This document shows positions 45,746 to 54,483 of a stretch of 64,000 nucleotides of DNA, one piece after another. A program made the position numbers and the translations under genes. Every line of letters begins with the position of its first letter. The stretch's first letter is position 1. The notes under the pieces were generated by a model. The model saw only the letters and a list, made by a program, of their open reading frames with translations. It searched no databases and had not been told where the DNA came from. The DNA is from Rhizobium sp. 18055 (GTDB lineage: Bacteria > Pseudomonadota > Alphaproteobacteria > Rhizobiales > Rhizobiaceae), in contig NZ_CACSKD010000002.1 of NCBI RefSeq assembly GCF_902706285.1, forward strand, positions 434,001 to 498,000, written 5' to 3'.

Positions 45746-46206
45746 CTCTCATGGTCGCTGCGGCTCCCACATTCGGGGGTGGGCCGTGCTCGGCGTTTTC
45801 GATGTCCCGAGGTTGCCGTGGCTTCGTTACGAAAAGGTGAATTAGTTAGGGTCCCCTAATATGCATGTGCGCGTCATGGGTGCATGATAGCGTCAACGCA
45901 CAACCAGTCCCCCGTCGAGCCGGATTGCCAGCCAAGCTCCGGCGACGAATCGGATGGCCAGTTTCAGGGCACGGGATTTCCGGTGTCGCCTATCAGCCTT
46001 ATGGAAAGCGAGTTCCGGATTTCTTGCGATTTATTCCAGCGACATTTTCTTAATGAAAAAATCATGGACCCCACTTGCCGGAGTCAAATTCGTTCTCTAT
46101 ATGTTCCCGAATGCAGAAAATCCTGACCCACTCATCGCGAATACGTTGACGCCGTGCGCCGAATGAATCGGCGCTGTGTCTGACGTCTTTGTATTGAGAG
46201 GGTCTC
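45746..46206. other. Region without genes before the second TnsA-like gene
   Basis: About 460 bp; the short frames here have no ribosome sites or protein-like features. It must carry the promoter of the two following plus-strand genes. Confidence 0.5.
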
Positions 46207-46815
46207 ATGGGTATCAAGCATGACGCTGCAGCTATTGCTTTCGCACGTCGCCGCGCAGGCGGTCATCTCTTCGCTCCGAATTCCACGGTGAAGCTGCAAG
46301 GCAGGAAATTCTTCCGCTCGCAGACCGCCCGTGATCTCGCGTGCCTGTTCGATATGAACCACGCGATCTCGTCATGGGTCTGCATGCCCACCACGCTCCA
46401 GGTCAACGGCGCTCCTTATATCCCCGACTTCGCTGTATTCAACGACACCAATGATGTCACCCTTGTAGATGCCGGCGACCGATCCGATCCAGATGGCGAA
46501 GTCCAAGTCGCGTCCGAGAGATCGGGTTGGCGCTACAGGCTCTTCGACAGGGATGAAATCTACGACGGGTTCCGGCTTAGGAATGCCCGTGACCTCCTTC
46601 GCTACGGCGAATACACGACTCCGCTCGGCGACCGGGTGCGATTGCTCGCGGCGCTTGACGAGCACGGAACGCTGACCGTTGCAGACTCCTTGTCTGTATT
46701 CCGTGAGGGCAACCCGATGGCGGCTCTCGCCTCCATGGTATTGAACGATTTCGTTGAGATCGAACTCGATGACGCGCTGATCGGTCCTGAGACCACAGTC
46801 CGTCGGATAGCGTGA
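46207..46815 (+). CDS. Second TnsA-like protein
   Basis: A 202-residue protein. SQTARDLACLFDMNHAISSW and NGAPYIPDFAVF (Asp74 in PDF) follow the TnsA catalytic domain, and DSLSVFREGNPMAALASMVL near the C-terminus resembles the end of the TnsA-like protein at 44216. The Lys that normally closes the active site (VxVK) is replaced (TLVDAGDR), so cleavage may be lost. It lies 46 bp upstream of the FtsH-like gene on the same strand and is probably co-transcribed. Confidence 0.7.
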   Translation: MGIKHDAAAIAFARRRAGGHLFAPNSTVKLQGRKFFRSQTARDLACLFDMNHAISSWVCMPTTLQVNGAPYIPDFAVFNDTNDVTLVDAGDRSDPDGEVQVASERSGWRYRLFDRDEIYDGFRLRNARDLLRYGEYTTPLGDRVRLLAALDEHGTLTVADSLSVFREGNPMAALASMVLNDFVEIELDDALIGPETTVRRIA

Positions 46816-46860
46816 CGGCAGCCCCGGCCCGCCGTCTTCCCTATCCATCGAGGCTATCCA

Positions 46861-48798
46861 ATGCAGCAATATAAAGTCTTCAAGCTTGAGAACTCCGCTC
46901 GTTCGGTTCCCGACTTCATCGCCTATTGCGGACTGGCGTCGGCGCTTCGGCCATTCATCCGCCGAAAGTCGCGCCCGTTCGTCGCCGCCTTGATCCTTCC
47001 GCATTTGGACATGCTCAGCAGCTACACTCGCGCGGCCGACGAAATCCTCGGTCGCAAAAGAGGGTCGTATTCCTCCGATGAAGACCTCGAGGTCATCTTC
47101 CTCGATGAAAAGCTCAGCGGTCTCCCGGCGACTCTCGGTCGGCTGAAATCCGCGAAACGTGTGATCATGTTCCTCGCGAGCCCTGACCTCGTGACGAACG
47201 AGGTCAGTTTGGTGGCTGACATCGTGCGATCACTGCCGCAACCGACGGCGAGGCATGTCCGCAGGGCGGCATGGAAATTGAAGACGCCGATCGGCGAGCA
47301 GGATGCCGAGTTTCTCGTTGCCGAGCCTTGGTCTCGCATCAAGCTGGCGTTCCGTCGTCACCGTTCGGTCGAGCAAGCGATCCACAGACTGCGGTCCCAT
47401 CGGCCTGCCCATCCAGTCGAACCGATGGAAGCTCCTGTGTCCGGACCGAGGCTCGAAGACCTCAGCGGCTACGGCGAAGCCAAGGATTGGGGTCTTGAAC
47501 TCGCGCGCGACCTCGCCGACTGGCAGGCCGGCCGCATCCAGTGGGATGACGTGGATCGCGGCATCCTGCTCTCGGGTCCGCCGGGTTCCGGAAAGACCAC
47601 GTTCGCCTCCGCCCTCGCCCAGACCTGCGGTGTCGATCTGGTTGTCGGCTCCGCTGCGAGCTGGCAGGCCAAGGGTCACATGGGCGACATGCTCAAGGCA
47701 ATGCGCGGGGCCTTCGCACAAGCTCGGAGTCTTTCGCCGTGTGTTCTGTTCATCGATGAGATCGACGCATTCGGGGATAGAGAGCGCGCATCCGACCACA
47801 ATTCGGACTATGTGCGGCAGGTCATCGCCGGACTTCTGGAATGCCTGGACGGCTCGGAGGAGCGGGATGGAGTCGTGATTGTGGGCGCATGCAATTTCCC
47901 GCAATTTCTCGACCCCGCTGTGACGCGGCCAGGAAGGCTCGATCGCCACATCCGAATCCCGCTCCCAGACGAGACGGATCGCGGCGCGATCTTCCGATGG
48001 CATCTCGGGGGCCAATTGCAAGACTTCGATCTGGCATCGGTGGTGGCGGCAAGCGATGGGCTGTCGGGCGCGGACATCGAGCAGATCGTCCGTGGAGCGC
48101 GAAGGGTAGCGCGACGAGGCACACGCGAGATGGCGTTGACCGATCTCGCCGATCTCCTGCCGAAGCCCCGTGCGCTCTCGTCCGCCACAAGGAGAGTGAT
48201 CGCGATCCACGAGGCGGGACACGCGGTGATCGGCGTCTTGCTTTGCCCTACCGAGGTCGGCTCCGTTGCTGTCAGCGTAGCGGACAACAACGGAGCCCCT
48301 GTGCGCACGTTGGGCGCAGTGATGATGAAGCCGGCCTACGACGTTGCGAGAACGAGGTCTTTCTACTTTGATCGCATCGCCATTATGCTCGGCGGGATCG
48401 CGGCAGAGGAGGTTTGCCTGGGAGATCGGTCGGACGGCGCTGGCGGAATGGAAGGTTCCGATCTGGTGATGGCGACGGATATCGCGACCTGTATCGAGGG
48501 GCCGTGGGGAATGGGGCGAAGCTTCGTCTCCGAGATCGGGACGGACCCGCTTCGATTGTCGCGGCTGCGACGGAATAATCAGAACCTCGCCGATCGCGTC
48601 GACGCGCTCCTGTCGAACCAATTCGAGCGTACTCAGAGTCTTCTTATTGAACATCGAGATGCCGTCGAGGCGGTTGCCACCAGACTACTCCAGGTGGGGC
48701 ATCTGACCGGCCCGCAGGTTTTGGCCATCGTGAGTGCGGCCGCAGGAAAGGAAGACGACACCATCTTGGCCGCCCCAAAAGTGACGGCGGTCGGCTAA
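46861..48798 (+). CDS. FtsH-like AAA+ zinc protease without membrane anchor
   Basis: A 645-residue protein. The N-terminal 190 residues are unassigned and have no membrane segment. An AAA+ domain follows (Walker A GPPGSGKT at 239-246, Walker B and DEID at 299-302, arginine fingers in RPGRLDRH), then an M41 zinc protease domain with HEAGH at 450-454 and a third metal ligand near Asp534 (EGSDLVMATD). True FtsH is anchored by two N-terminal helices; this one should be cytosolic. Paired with a TnsA-like protein inside the right end of the transposon, it may act on the transpososome or on defence proteins. Confidence 0.85.
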   Translation: MQQYKVFKLENSARSVPDFIAYCGLASALRPFIRRKSRPFVAALILPHLDMLSSYTRAADEILGRKRGSYSSDEDLEVIFLDEKLSGLPATLGRLKSAKRVIMFLASPDLVTNEVSLVADIVRSLPQPTARHVRRAAWKLKTPIGEQDAEFLVAEPWSRIKLAFRRHRSVEQAIHRLRSHRPAHPVEPMEAPVSGPRLEDLSGYGEAKDWGLELARDLADWQAGRIQWDDVDRGILLSGPPGSGKTTFASALAQTCGVDLVVGSAASWQAKGHMGDMLKAMRGAFAQARSLSPCVLFIDEIDAFGDRERASDHNSDYVRQVIAGLLECLDGSEERDGVVIVGACNFPQFLDPAVTRPGRLDRHIRIPLPDETDRGAIFRWHLGGQLQDFDLASVVAASDGLSGADIEQIVRGARRVARRGTREMALTDLADLLPKPRALSSATRRVIAIHEAGHAVIGVLLCPTEVGSVAVSVADNNGAPVRTLGAVMMKPAYDVARTRSFYFDRIAIMLGGIAAEEVCLGDRSDGAGGMEGSDLVMATDIATCIEGPWGMGRSFVSEIGTDPLRLSRLRRNNQNLADRVDALLSNQFERTQSLLIEHRDAVEAVATRLLQVGHLTGPQVLAIVSAAAGKEDDTILAAPKVTAVG

Positions 48799-48916
48799 GA
48801 CGCCGAGCGCCGCGCGATTAACGAGTTCATTTAATCCGAAAGACCTCGCAGGCGTGAACGGGTCCCTCCGAGAGCGCCCCGAACTCGACGTTTGTCAGTG
48901 ACAACGAATCAAAAAA

Positions 48917-48952
48917 CCCCACCCGTGAGAAATCACCGGTGGGGTTTTCTTT
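48917..48952 (+). terminator. Terminator of the TnsA-like / FtsH-like unit
   Basis: A 12-bp stem with one mismatch (48917-48928 and 48933-48944) is followed by TTTTCTTT. On the minus strand a run of A/T also follows, so it may insulate the cargo from metY. Confidence 0.85.
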
Positions 48953-49120
48953 AAGATACCTTTTACGTAGTAGCGAGGTTACGCCCTATTTGGATGACAT
49001 TTTGTCATGCTACCGCGCTACAACATCAAAACATTTCATCGATTAATTTACCCGTTGAGCGGCTTTTTAGCCCTCTAGCGAGAAAACGCGCGCCTGATCT
49101 CGAATAAAACCCGAATCGCC
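48953..49120. other. Non-coding part of the right end
   Basis: About 170 bp without a gene, AT-rich, between the terminator and the conserved right-end sites. It contains a hairpin-like GACATTTTGTC sequence. Confidence 0.4.
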
Positions 49121-49179
49121 CATCGGTTGCAGCTGAAAAAGGTAGTTTGCGAAATGGCAGACGTTTGTTGCGGACGTCA
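49121..49179 (-). repeat. Right end R of the transposon
   Basis: Read inward: TGACGTCCGCAACAAACG, then TTTCGCAAAC, then TGCAACCGATG ending 59 bp from the terminus. Same blocks and spacing as R' at 16512-16570. The terminus itself ends in CA-3' as DDE transposases require. Confidence 0.78.
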
Positions 49180-49184
49180 TCAGA
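49180..49184. repeat. Target-site duplication, right copy (TCAGA)
   Basis: Identical to 15621-15625. Its first three bases are the complement of the metY stop codon, so the duplication kept metY intact. Confidence 0.88.
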
Positions 49185-50463
49185 CCTTCGAGAGCGACTG
49201 TTCGAGATCCGCGATGATGTCCTTCACATCCTCGATGCCGATCGAGAGACGCACGACATCGGGGCCGGCGCCGGCGGCGGTCTTCTGGTCGTCGGTCAGT
49301 TGGCGGTGGGTGGTCGAGGCCGGATGGATGACCAGCGAGCGGGTGTCGCCGATATTGGCCAGATGCGAAAACAGCTGCAGGCTTTCGACCAGCAACTTGC
49401 CGGCCTCGTAGCCGCCCTTGACGCCGAAGGTGAAGACGGACCCTGCCCCCTTTGGCGAATAGCGCTGCTGCAAAGCGTGGTTGGGGTCGTCGTCCAGGCC
49501 CGCGTAATTGACCCAGGCGATCTTGCTATGAGCCTTCAGCCATTTGGCGACGGTGGCGGCGTTTTCGCTGTGGCGCTGCATGCGCAGCGGCAGCGTCTCG
49601 ATGCCGGTGAGGATCAGGAAGGCGTTGAAGGGCGAGATCGCCGGGCCGAGATCGCGCAGACCCAGAACGCGGCAGGCGATGGCGAAGGCGAAGTTGCCGA
49701 AGGTCGAGTGTAGCACGACGCCGTTATATTCCGGCCGCGGGCTCGATAGCATCGGGTATTTGCCGGACTTGGACCAATCGAAGGTACCGCCGTCGACGAT
49801 GATGCCGCCCATCGAGTTGCCGTGGCCGCCGAGGAACTTGGTCAGCGAGTGGACGACGATGTCGGCGCCGTGCTCGATCGGCCGGATCAGATAGGGGCTT
49901 GCCATGGTGTTGTCGACGATCAGCGGCAGGCCGTGCTTGTGGGCGACATCGGCGATCGCCGCGATATCGACGAAGGTGCCGCCGGGATTGGCGAGGCTCT
50001 CGATGAAGATGGCACGGGTATTCTCGTCGATCTGGCTTTCGAAGCTCGCGGGATCGCCGGCATCGCCCCAGCGGACCTGCCAGTTGAAATTATCGAAGGC
50101 ATTGCCGAACTGGTTGATCGAGCCGCCGTAGAGCTGCCTCGCGGCCACGAAATTCGCTCCCGGGCGCATGATCGTGTGGAAGACGATCATCTGGGCGGCA
50201 TGACCGGAAGCAACCGCGAGCGCTGCCGTGCCGCCTTCGAGCGCAGCAACGCGCTCTTCGAGCACGGCCTGCGTCGGGTTCATGATGCGGGTATAGATAT
50301 TGCCGAACTGCTGCAGGCCGAACAGGGCGGCGGCATGGTCGGCATCGTTGAAAACGTAGGCCGTGGTCTGGTAGATCGGCGTGGCGCGGGCGCCGGTCGC
50401 CGGATCAGGCTTTGCGCCAGCGTGCACGGCCAAAGTATTGAAACCCGGATCATTCGCAGTCAT
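49180..50463 (-). CDS. metY: O-acetylhomoserine sulfhydrylase
   Basis: A 427-residue Cys/Met-metabolism PLP enzyme: FGNIYTRIMNPT, SGHAAQM, the PLP-lysine in VVHSLTKFLGGHGN and SIGIEDVKDIIADL at the end. It makes homocysteine from O-acetylhomoserine and sulfide. ATG 50463 has GGGAGGA upstream; a longer frame to 50535 is rejected. The transposon ends exactly at its stop codon. No SAM-II riboswitch motif is visible upstream. Confidence 0.94.
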   Translation of the reverse strand: MTANDPGFNTLAVHAGAKPDPATGARATPIYQTTAYVFNDADHAAALFGLQQFGNIYTRIMNPTQAVLEERVAALEGGTAALAVASGHAAQMIVFHTIMRPGANFVAARQLYGGSINQFGNAFDNFNWQVRWGDAGDPASFESQIDENTRAIFIESLANPGGTFVDIAAIADVAHKHGLPLIVDNTMASPYLIRPIEHGADIVVHSLTKFLGGHGNSMGGIIVDGGTFDWSKSGKYPMLSSPRPEYNGVVLHSTFGNFAFAIACRVLGLRDLGPAISPFNAFLILTGIETLPLRMQRHSENAATVAKWLKAHSKIAWVNYAGLDDDPNHALQQRYSPKGAGSVFTFGVKGGYEAGKLLVESLQLFSHLANIGDTRSLVIHPASTTHRQLTDDQKTAAGAGPDVVRLSIGIEDVKDIIADLEQSLSKV

Positions 50464-50578
50464 GAGGTCCTCCCGTTCTGATTTGAAGTTTATGGCGGGG
50501 AGCATAACCGACGACCGGCAAAAGTTAATCGCCAAACTGTTTCAACCAAGACGCGTTTGGAGAAAAATTTGCCCCTCT

Positions 50579-51007
50579 TCAGGCAACAAGGCGCGGATAT
50601 TCGATGGCCGGGCAGCGGTCCATCACCACCTTGATGCCACCGGCTTCGGCTCTGGCGGCCGCAGCGTCGTCGCGAACGCCGAGCTGCGCCCATATCACCT
50701 TCGGGCGCGGGTTCATCGCCAGCGCCTCGTCCACGACTTCGGGCAGATGGGCCGAGGCGCGGAAGACGTCGATCATGTCGACCGGCACCGGGACGTCGGA
50801 AAGATGACCGAATACGTCCTGCCCCTGTATCCGCTTGCCGACCTGGCCGGGATTGACGGGGATCACGTGGTATCCGCGCGATAGCAGATAGCCCATAACG
50901 CCGTTGCTTGGCCTCGCCGGATTTGGCGATGCGCCCGTCAGCGCAATGGTCTTCACCGATTGCAAGATATCGAGGATATAATCGTCACCATAGTGATCGT
51001 GATCCAT
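50579..51007 (-). CDS. CoA-binding protein (YccU type)
   Basis: A 142-residue protein of the CoA-binding Rossmann family (KTIALTGASPNPARPSNGV, YHVIPVNPGQ, PKVIWAQLGV). ATG 51007 with AAGGTG upstream is preferred to a longer frame. It lies upstream of metY on the same strand, a common rhizobial pairing. The role is unknown. Confidence 0.88.
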   Translation of the reverse strand: MDHDHYGDDYILDILQSVKTIALTGASPNPARPSNGVMGYLLSRGYHVIPVNPGQVGKRIQGQDVFGHLSDVPVPVDMIDVFRASAHLPEVVDEALAMNPRPKVIWAQLGVRDDAAAARAEAGGIKVVMDRCPAIEYPRLVA

Positions 51008-51111
51008 GTCACCTTCTTTCCCGATTGCGCCATGACTGTTTCGAATTGTTTGAAACCAATGGCCCTTCTGGTCGTATATAGGCATGAGCAATGCCGAAGG
51101 AGGGTATCGCC

Positions 51112-51441
51112 GTGAGAAAAATGCTTGTCTTTGTCGCTGCACTCCTGGCAGCGTCGCCGGCCCTGGCAATTTCCCGATACAATTCGCAGACGATCAGCTG
51201 CGACAAGGCGCGAGCCGCCATCCACAACGAAGGCGCAGTCATCCTGCGCTATCCCTCGCCCCGCGTCCGCGGCATGACGCTGTTCGACCGTTACGTGCGC
51301 AACAGCCGGCAATGCGACGGCAATGAATATGCGGAATGGACCACCATTCCCACCAAGGACAACCCCAAGTGCAGGGTTCTCAATTGCCAAAACATAGACA
51401 ACCTGGACGGGATGCTTTTCGTGCCCGATAATTCGCTGTAA
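51112..51441 (+). CDS. Small secreted protein with Cys residues
   Basis: A 109-residue protein starting with GTG at 51112 after AAGGAGG. The signal peptide (MLVFVAALLAASPALA) precedes a mature part with Cys in TISCDKA, RQCDGNE, PKCRVLNCQ, enough for two disulfides. It resembles small periplasmic rhizobial proteins of unknown role. Confidence 0.78.
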   Translation: MRKMLVFVAALLAASPALAISRYNSQTISCDKARAAIHNEGAVILRYPSPRVRGMTLFDRYVRNSRQCDGNEYAEWTTIPTKDNPKCRVLNCQNIDNLDGMLFVPDNSL

Positions 51442-51843
51442 TCGAGATATCGATCGGGTTCACGCGGTTGAGTGAATGCCGCTGAAGCACGCCCTCAGCT
51501 CACGCAGCGGACGGCGGTTGGCCGGTCGCGACTGCGCTGCGGCGCACAAAAACACTAGCGTATGCGGAAGAACAACAGCATGTTCACTGTATATCCTGTT
51601 TATGTCCCCATTTGTTCATAGGCATGTTAGAAACAGCTCATAGTTGAATGAGGAAATTCGATTTAAAACTTCCGGCCTATATTCATGTTTTCCCCGCAAG
51701 GTCGAAATCGTCTGAAAGTTGCAAAATCGATTAAGCAGCATCGCATTGCGTGGCGCAACTCCAATGCCGCTGATATTGCATTTCTCCAGCGACGGCGTAA
51801 CAAGCTTGCTGACGTTCCCTCCCTACACCGTCAGGTAGTTCTT
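51442..51843. other. Upstream region of the DMT transporter gene
   Basis: About 400 bp with no gene that I can support. An in-frame extension of the next gene covers part of it but lacks a ribosome site and family similarity. Confidence 0.4.
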
Positions 51844-52680
51844 TTGTCCATCACCGTCATCCTGCTGGTCCTTTTCGGCGCGCTTCTGCACGCAACCTGG
51901 AACGCGCTCATCAAGGCCGGAACGGACAAGTCGCTCGATGCGAGCCTGATTGCGGCGGGTGGGGCGATCACCGCGTTGCCGTTTCTGCCATTCATGCCAT
52001 TCCCGGACTCGGCATCCCTGCCCTACATCGCGGCATCGGCCATCCTGCAGTTCATCTATTTCCAGCTGGTCGCCGGCGCCTATCGGGCGGGCGATATCGG
52101 CCTTGTCTATCCGCTGATGCGGGGCTGCGCGCCGCTGCTGGTGGCGGCGACAAGCGGCTTCATTCTGAACGAGACACTGTCGGGTGGCGCACTTCTCGGA
52201 ACCATGACGATCTGCGGGGGCATCCTGACGCTCGCCTTCGAGGCCAAGCGCGGCAGCGGGCATGCCATTCGCCTGGCGCTCGCCAATGCCGTTGTCATTG
52301 CCACCTACACCTATGTCGATGGGATCGGTGCGCGTATATCAGGCAATTCGGTGTCCTATACGCTGTGGATGGCGCAGATGCCGCCGGTCTTGTTGCTCAG
52401 CTGGGCGATCTCGCGGCGTGGTCTCTATGCCGTCGCCATGCATGTGAAGGTCAACTGGTGGCGCGGATTGATCGGTGGTGCCGGCTCGATCGGCTCCTAC
52501 GGGCTGGCGTTGTGGGCGATGACCAAGGCACCGGTCGCGACGGTCGCGGCGCTGCGCGAGACGTCGATCCTGTTTGCACTGATCATCTCGGTGGTATTCC
52601 TGAAGGAGAAGGCCAGCCCCTGGCGCTATCTCGCCGGCGTGATTATCGCGCTCGGCGGATTGATGCTGAAGCTGGCGTAG
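51844..52680 (+). CDS. EamA/DMT family transporter
   Basis: A protein of about 278 residues with around ten hydrophobic helices in two EamA halves (FGALLHATWNALIKAG; SIGSYGLALWAMTKAPVATVAALRETS). It is a drug/metabolite exporter of unknown substrate. The TTG at 51844 matches the usual start of this family; the next ATG upstream in frame (51685) would add 53 soluble residues. Confidence 0.82.
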   Translation: MSITVILLVLFGALLHATWNALIKAGTDKSLDASLIAAGGAITALPFLPFMPFPDSASLPYIAASAILQFIYFQLVAGAYRAGDIGLVYPLMRGCAPLLVAATSGFILNETLSGGALLGTMTICGGILTLAFEAKRGSGHAIRLALANAVVIATYTYVDGIGARISGNSVSYTLWMAQMPPVLLLSWAISRRGLYAVAMHVKVNWWRGLIGGAGSIGSYGLALWAMTKAPVATVAALRETSILFALIISVVFLKEKASPWRYLAGVIIALGGLMLKLA

Positions 52681-52685
52681 CCGGC

Positions 52686-52919
52686 TTATTTAAAGCCAAA
52701 CTGGTTGCCCAATAGCTCAAAGAGCTGCCTTGCCGCCTCCTCATCTAGCTGAATGGTTTGACTTAGCTTTCCGTGCTCCTGACGGCTGTTCCTTCCGTAA
52801 GTTGATATCTGTACGAGACGGCGTCCATCGTATTCATGCGTAAATATCTTGGCGTCTATCGGGTCATGCAGTTGAAACCGCTGCATGGATGCTAGTTCAA
52901 ACTTAGTAATTCGAGCCAT
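52686..52919 (-). CDS. Conserved small protein
   Basis: A 77-residue protein (RFQLHDPIDAKIFTHEYDGRRLVQISTYG) of unknown function. It starts 3 bp after the enoyl-CoA hydratase stop, so the two are co-transcribed. Confidence 0.72.
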   Translation of the reverse strand: MARITKFELASMQRFQLHDPIDAKIFTHEYDGRRLVQISTYGRNSRQEHGKLSQTIQLDEEAARQLFELLGNQFGFK

Positions 52920-52922
52920 TGA

Positions 52923-53756
52923 TTACTCCCGTGTCCAATCCGGCATGCGCTTGTCGAGGAAGGCACCGATCCCCTCTTCGGCGTCAGTGGTCATGATGCT
53001 GTCGACCATCACCTCGGCGGCGTAGCTATAGGCATCCTCCAGCGGCATTTCGACCTGGCGATAGAAGGCTTCCTTGCCGATCCTGAGTGCCATCGGCGAT
53101 TTGCTTGCGATGACGGCGGCGTATTTGGTGACGACCTGCGTCAGGTACTGCTTCGGCACGATGCGGTTGACCAGGCCGAAATCCTTGGCGGTCGAGGCGT
53201 CGATGGTCTCACCGGTCAAGAGCATCTCCATTGCCTGCTTGCGGTGTGCGGCGCGGGTGATCGCCACCATCGGCGTGGCGCAGAACAGACCGATATTGAC
53301 ACCCGGCGTGCAGAAGGTCGCGGTATCGGTGCAGATGGCGAGATCGCAGGAGGCCACGAGCTGGCAACCGGCCGCGGTCGCAAGGCCGTCGATCTCGGCG
53401 ATGACGGGCTTTGGCAGACGGGTGATTTCCATCATCAGATCGGCTGCCAGCGCAAACGTCTCCTCGAAGAAGGCCTCGCCGTCATCGGCATCGGCGCGAT
53501 GGCCGGTCAGTTCCTTGAGATCATGGCCGGCGGAGAAGACGTCGCCGGTGGAGGCGATGATGACGACGCGAACCGCCTCGTCCTCGGCTGCATTCTGCAA
53601 CTCACCCATCAGGGTTTCCAGCATCGCGGTCGAGAGCAGGTTGGCGGGCGGGTTGTTCAGCGTCAGCCGCAAGATGCCATCGGCAAGCTGGCGCAGGACG
53701 AGCGAGCCGCCATGGGCTTTGCTGGCATCGGTGCGAAAGGATAGGACTTCGGCCAT
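52923..53756 (-). CDS. Enoyl-CoA hydratase/isomerase family protein
   Basis: A 277-residue crotonase: VVIIASTGDVFSAGHDLKEL forms the oxyanion hole and GLATAAGCQLVASCDLAI contains the second part. The C-terminal trimerisation helices are present. It probably hydrates enoyl-CoA in fatty acid or amino acid breakdown; the exact substrate is unclear. Confidence 0.9.
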   Translation of the reverse strand: MAEVLSFRTDASKAHGGSLVLRQLADGILRLTLNNPPANLLSTAMLETLMGELQNAAEDEAVRVVIIASTGDVFSAGHDLKELTGHRADADDGEAFFEETFALAADLMMEITRLPKPVIAEIDGLATAAGCQLVASCDLAICTDTATFCTPGVNIGLFCATPMVAITRAAHRKQAMEMLLTGETIDASTAKDFGLVNRIVPKQYLTQVVTKYAAVIASKSPMALRIGKEAFYRQVEMPLEDAYSYAAEVMVDSIMTTDAEEGIGAFLDKRMPDWTRE

Positions 53757-53828
53757 GGTCTAACTCCTGCATGTCTATTTCGTGCTATCAGTTCTGCCAC
53801 AACAGATCAGCAATTTCGAGGAGAAGCG

Positions 53829-54254
53829 ATGCAGCCGGTGATGACGATCGACGAGGTCCACCGGTTTCTGGAGACCGACTTCCCGCAGATCCATACCGAT
53901 GGCCGCGTGATGACCGTGACCGACATCTCATCCGGACATGTCTCGATGCGGCTCGACCCCACCGATCGACATTTGCGGCCCGGCGGCACTGTCTCCGGCC
54001 CTGCCCTGTTTGCGCTGGCGGACGTCACCGCCTATGTGGCCGTGATCGTCCATATCGGCCCAGTGGCGCTTGCCGTCACCACCAGTCTCAACATCAATTT
54101 CCTGCGCCTGCCGCAGCTCAAGCCAACGACCTGCACCTGCAGGATTCTGAAGCTGGGCAAGCGTCTTGCGGTCATCGAGGCGGCGATTTTCCAGGACGAC
54201 CCGGATGCGTTGGTGGCGCACGCAACGGCCACTTACTCGATTCCACCACGATAA
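53829..54254 (+). CDS. PaaI-type hotdog thioesterase
   Basis: A 141-residue hotdog protein (LRPGGTVSGPALFALADVTAYVAV, then SLNINFLRLPQ). Such proteins hydrolyse acyl- or aryl-CoA. It is divergent from the enoyl-CoA hydratase gene with a 72-bp gap, suggesting related acyl-CoA metabolism. Confidence 0.87.
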   Translation: MQPVMTIDEVHRFLETDFPQIHTDGRVMTVTDISSGHVSMRLDPTDRHLRPGGTVSGPALFALADVTAYVAVIVHIGPVALAVTTSLNINFLRLPQLKPTTCTCRILKLGKRLAVIEAAIFQDDPDALVAHATATYSIPPR

Positions 54255-54332
54255 ATTTGAGGTATCAAAATACCACACAATTAAGCTGTTGATTTTGCTT
54301 GATTGTTTTTGCGGTGAGCCCGTTCGCCATTA

Positions 54333-54361
54333 TTGACGCTCCAGGCCTTAGCCTCTATACA
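54333..54361 (+). promoter_or_regulatory. Sigma-70 promoter of rplM-rpsI
   Basis: TTGACG (54333-54338), 17 bases, TATACA (54356-54361): a near-consensus housekeeping promoter about 120 bp upstream of rplM. Confidence 0.8.
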
Positions 54362-54483
54362 CACCTCCAGAACGCAGCCCTTACCGGCTGCTTTCTTTTT
54401 GGTGTGCCTTCGGGCTGCCAATTCAAGCAACAAGAAACGCCCTTTCGCCTTCGGGCCAAGGGATCCAAAAGAGAGTAACTACT

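Larger units (their letters stand above)
15626..49179. mobile_element. Composite Tn7-like transposon (33.55 kb)
   Basis: The outer ends are TGTCGGTCGCAGCAAACG... (left) and, read inward from the right, TGACGTCCGCAACAAACG...; 26-bp windows starting 3 bp outside the ends agree at 21 positions. Both sides carry the 5-bp duplication TCAGA. The interior encodes TnsA-like, TniA, TniB and TniQ proteins. The tns operon points away from the right end and the right end abuts the presumed target gene (metY 3' end), the same polarity as Tn7 next to glmS. The element contains a mini-element (15626-16570) and a main element (16576-49179). Cargo includes a CBASS operon with capH-capP, two ku genes and many unknowns. 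Confidence 0.85.
16576..49179. mobile_element. Main Tn7-like element (32.6 kb)
   Basis: It runs from left end L2 (three sites at offsets 0, +82 and +114) to the right end at 49179. It carries the tns operon (38.7-45.2 kb) and all cargo from 16.86 to 48.8 kb. Its two flanking 5-mers differ (GTGAA, TCAGA), whereas the outer pair including the mini-element matches, so the last move used L1 and the far right end. Confidence 0.75.

Noticed and set aside
50464..50578. SAM-II riboswitch upstream of metY
   Set aside because: The conserved pseudoknot sequence and AGCTAAA-like element are not present.
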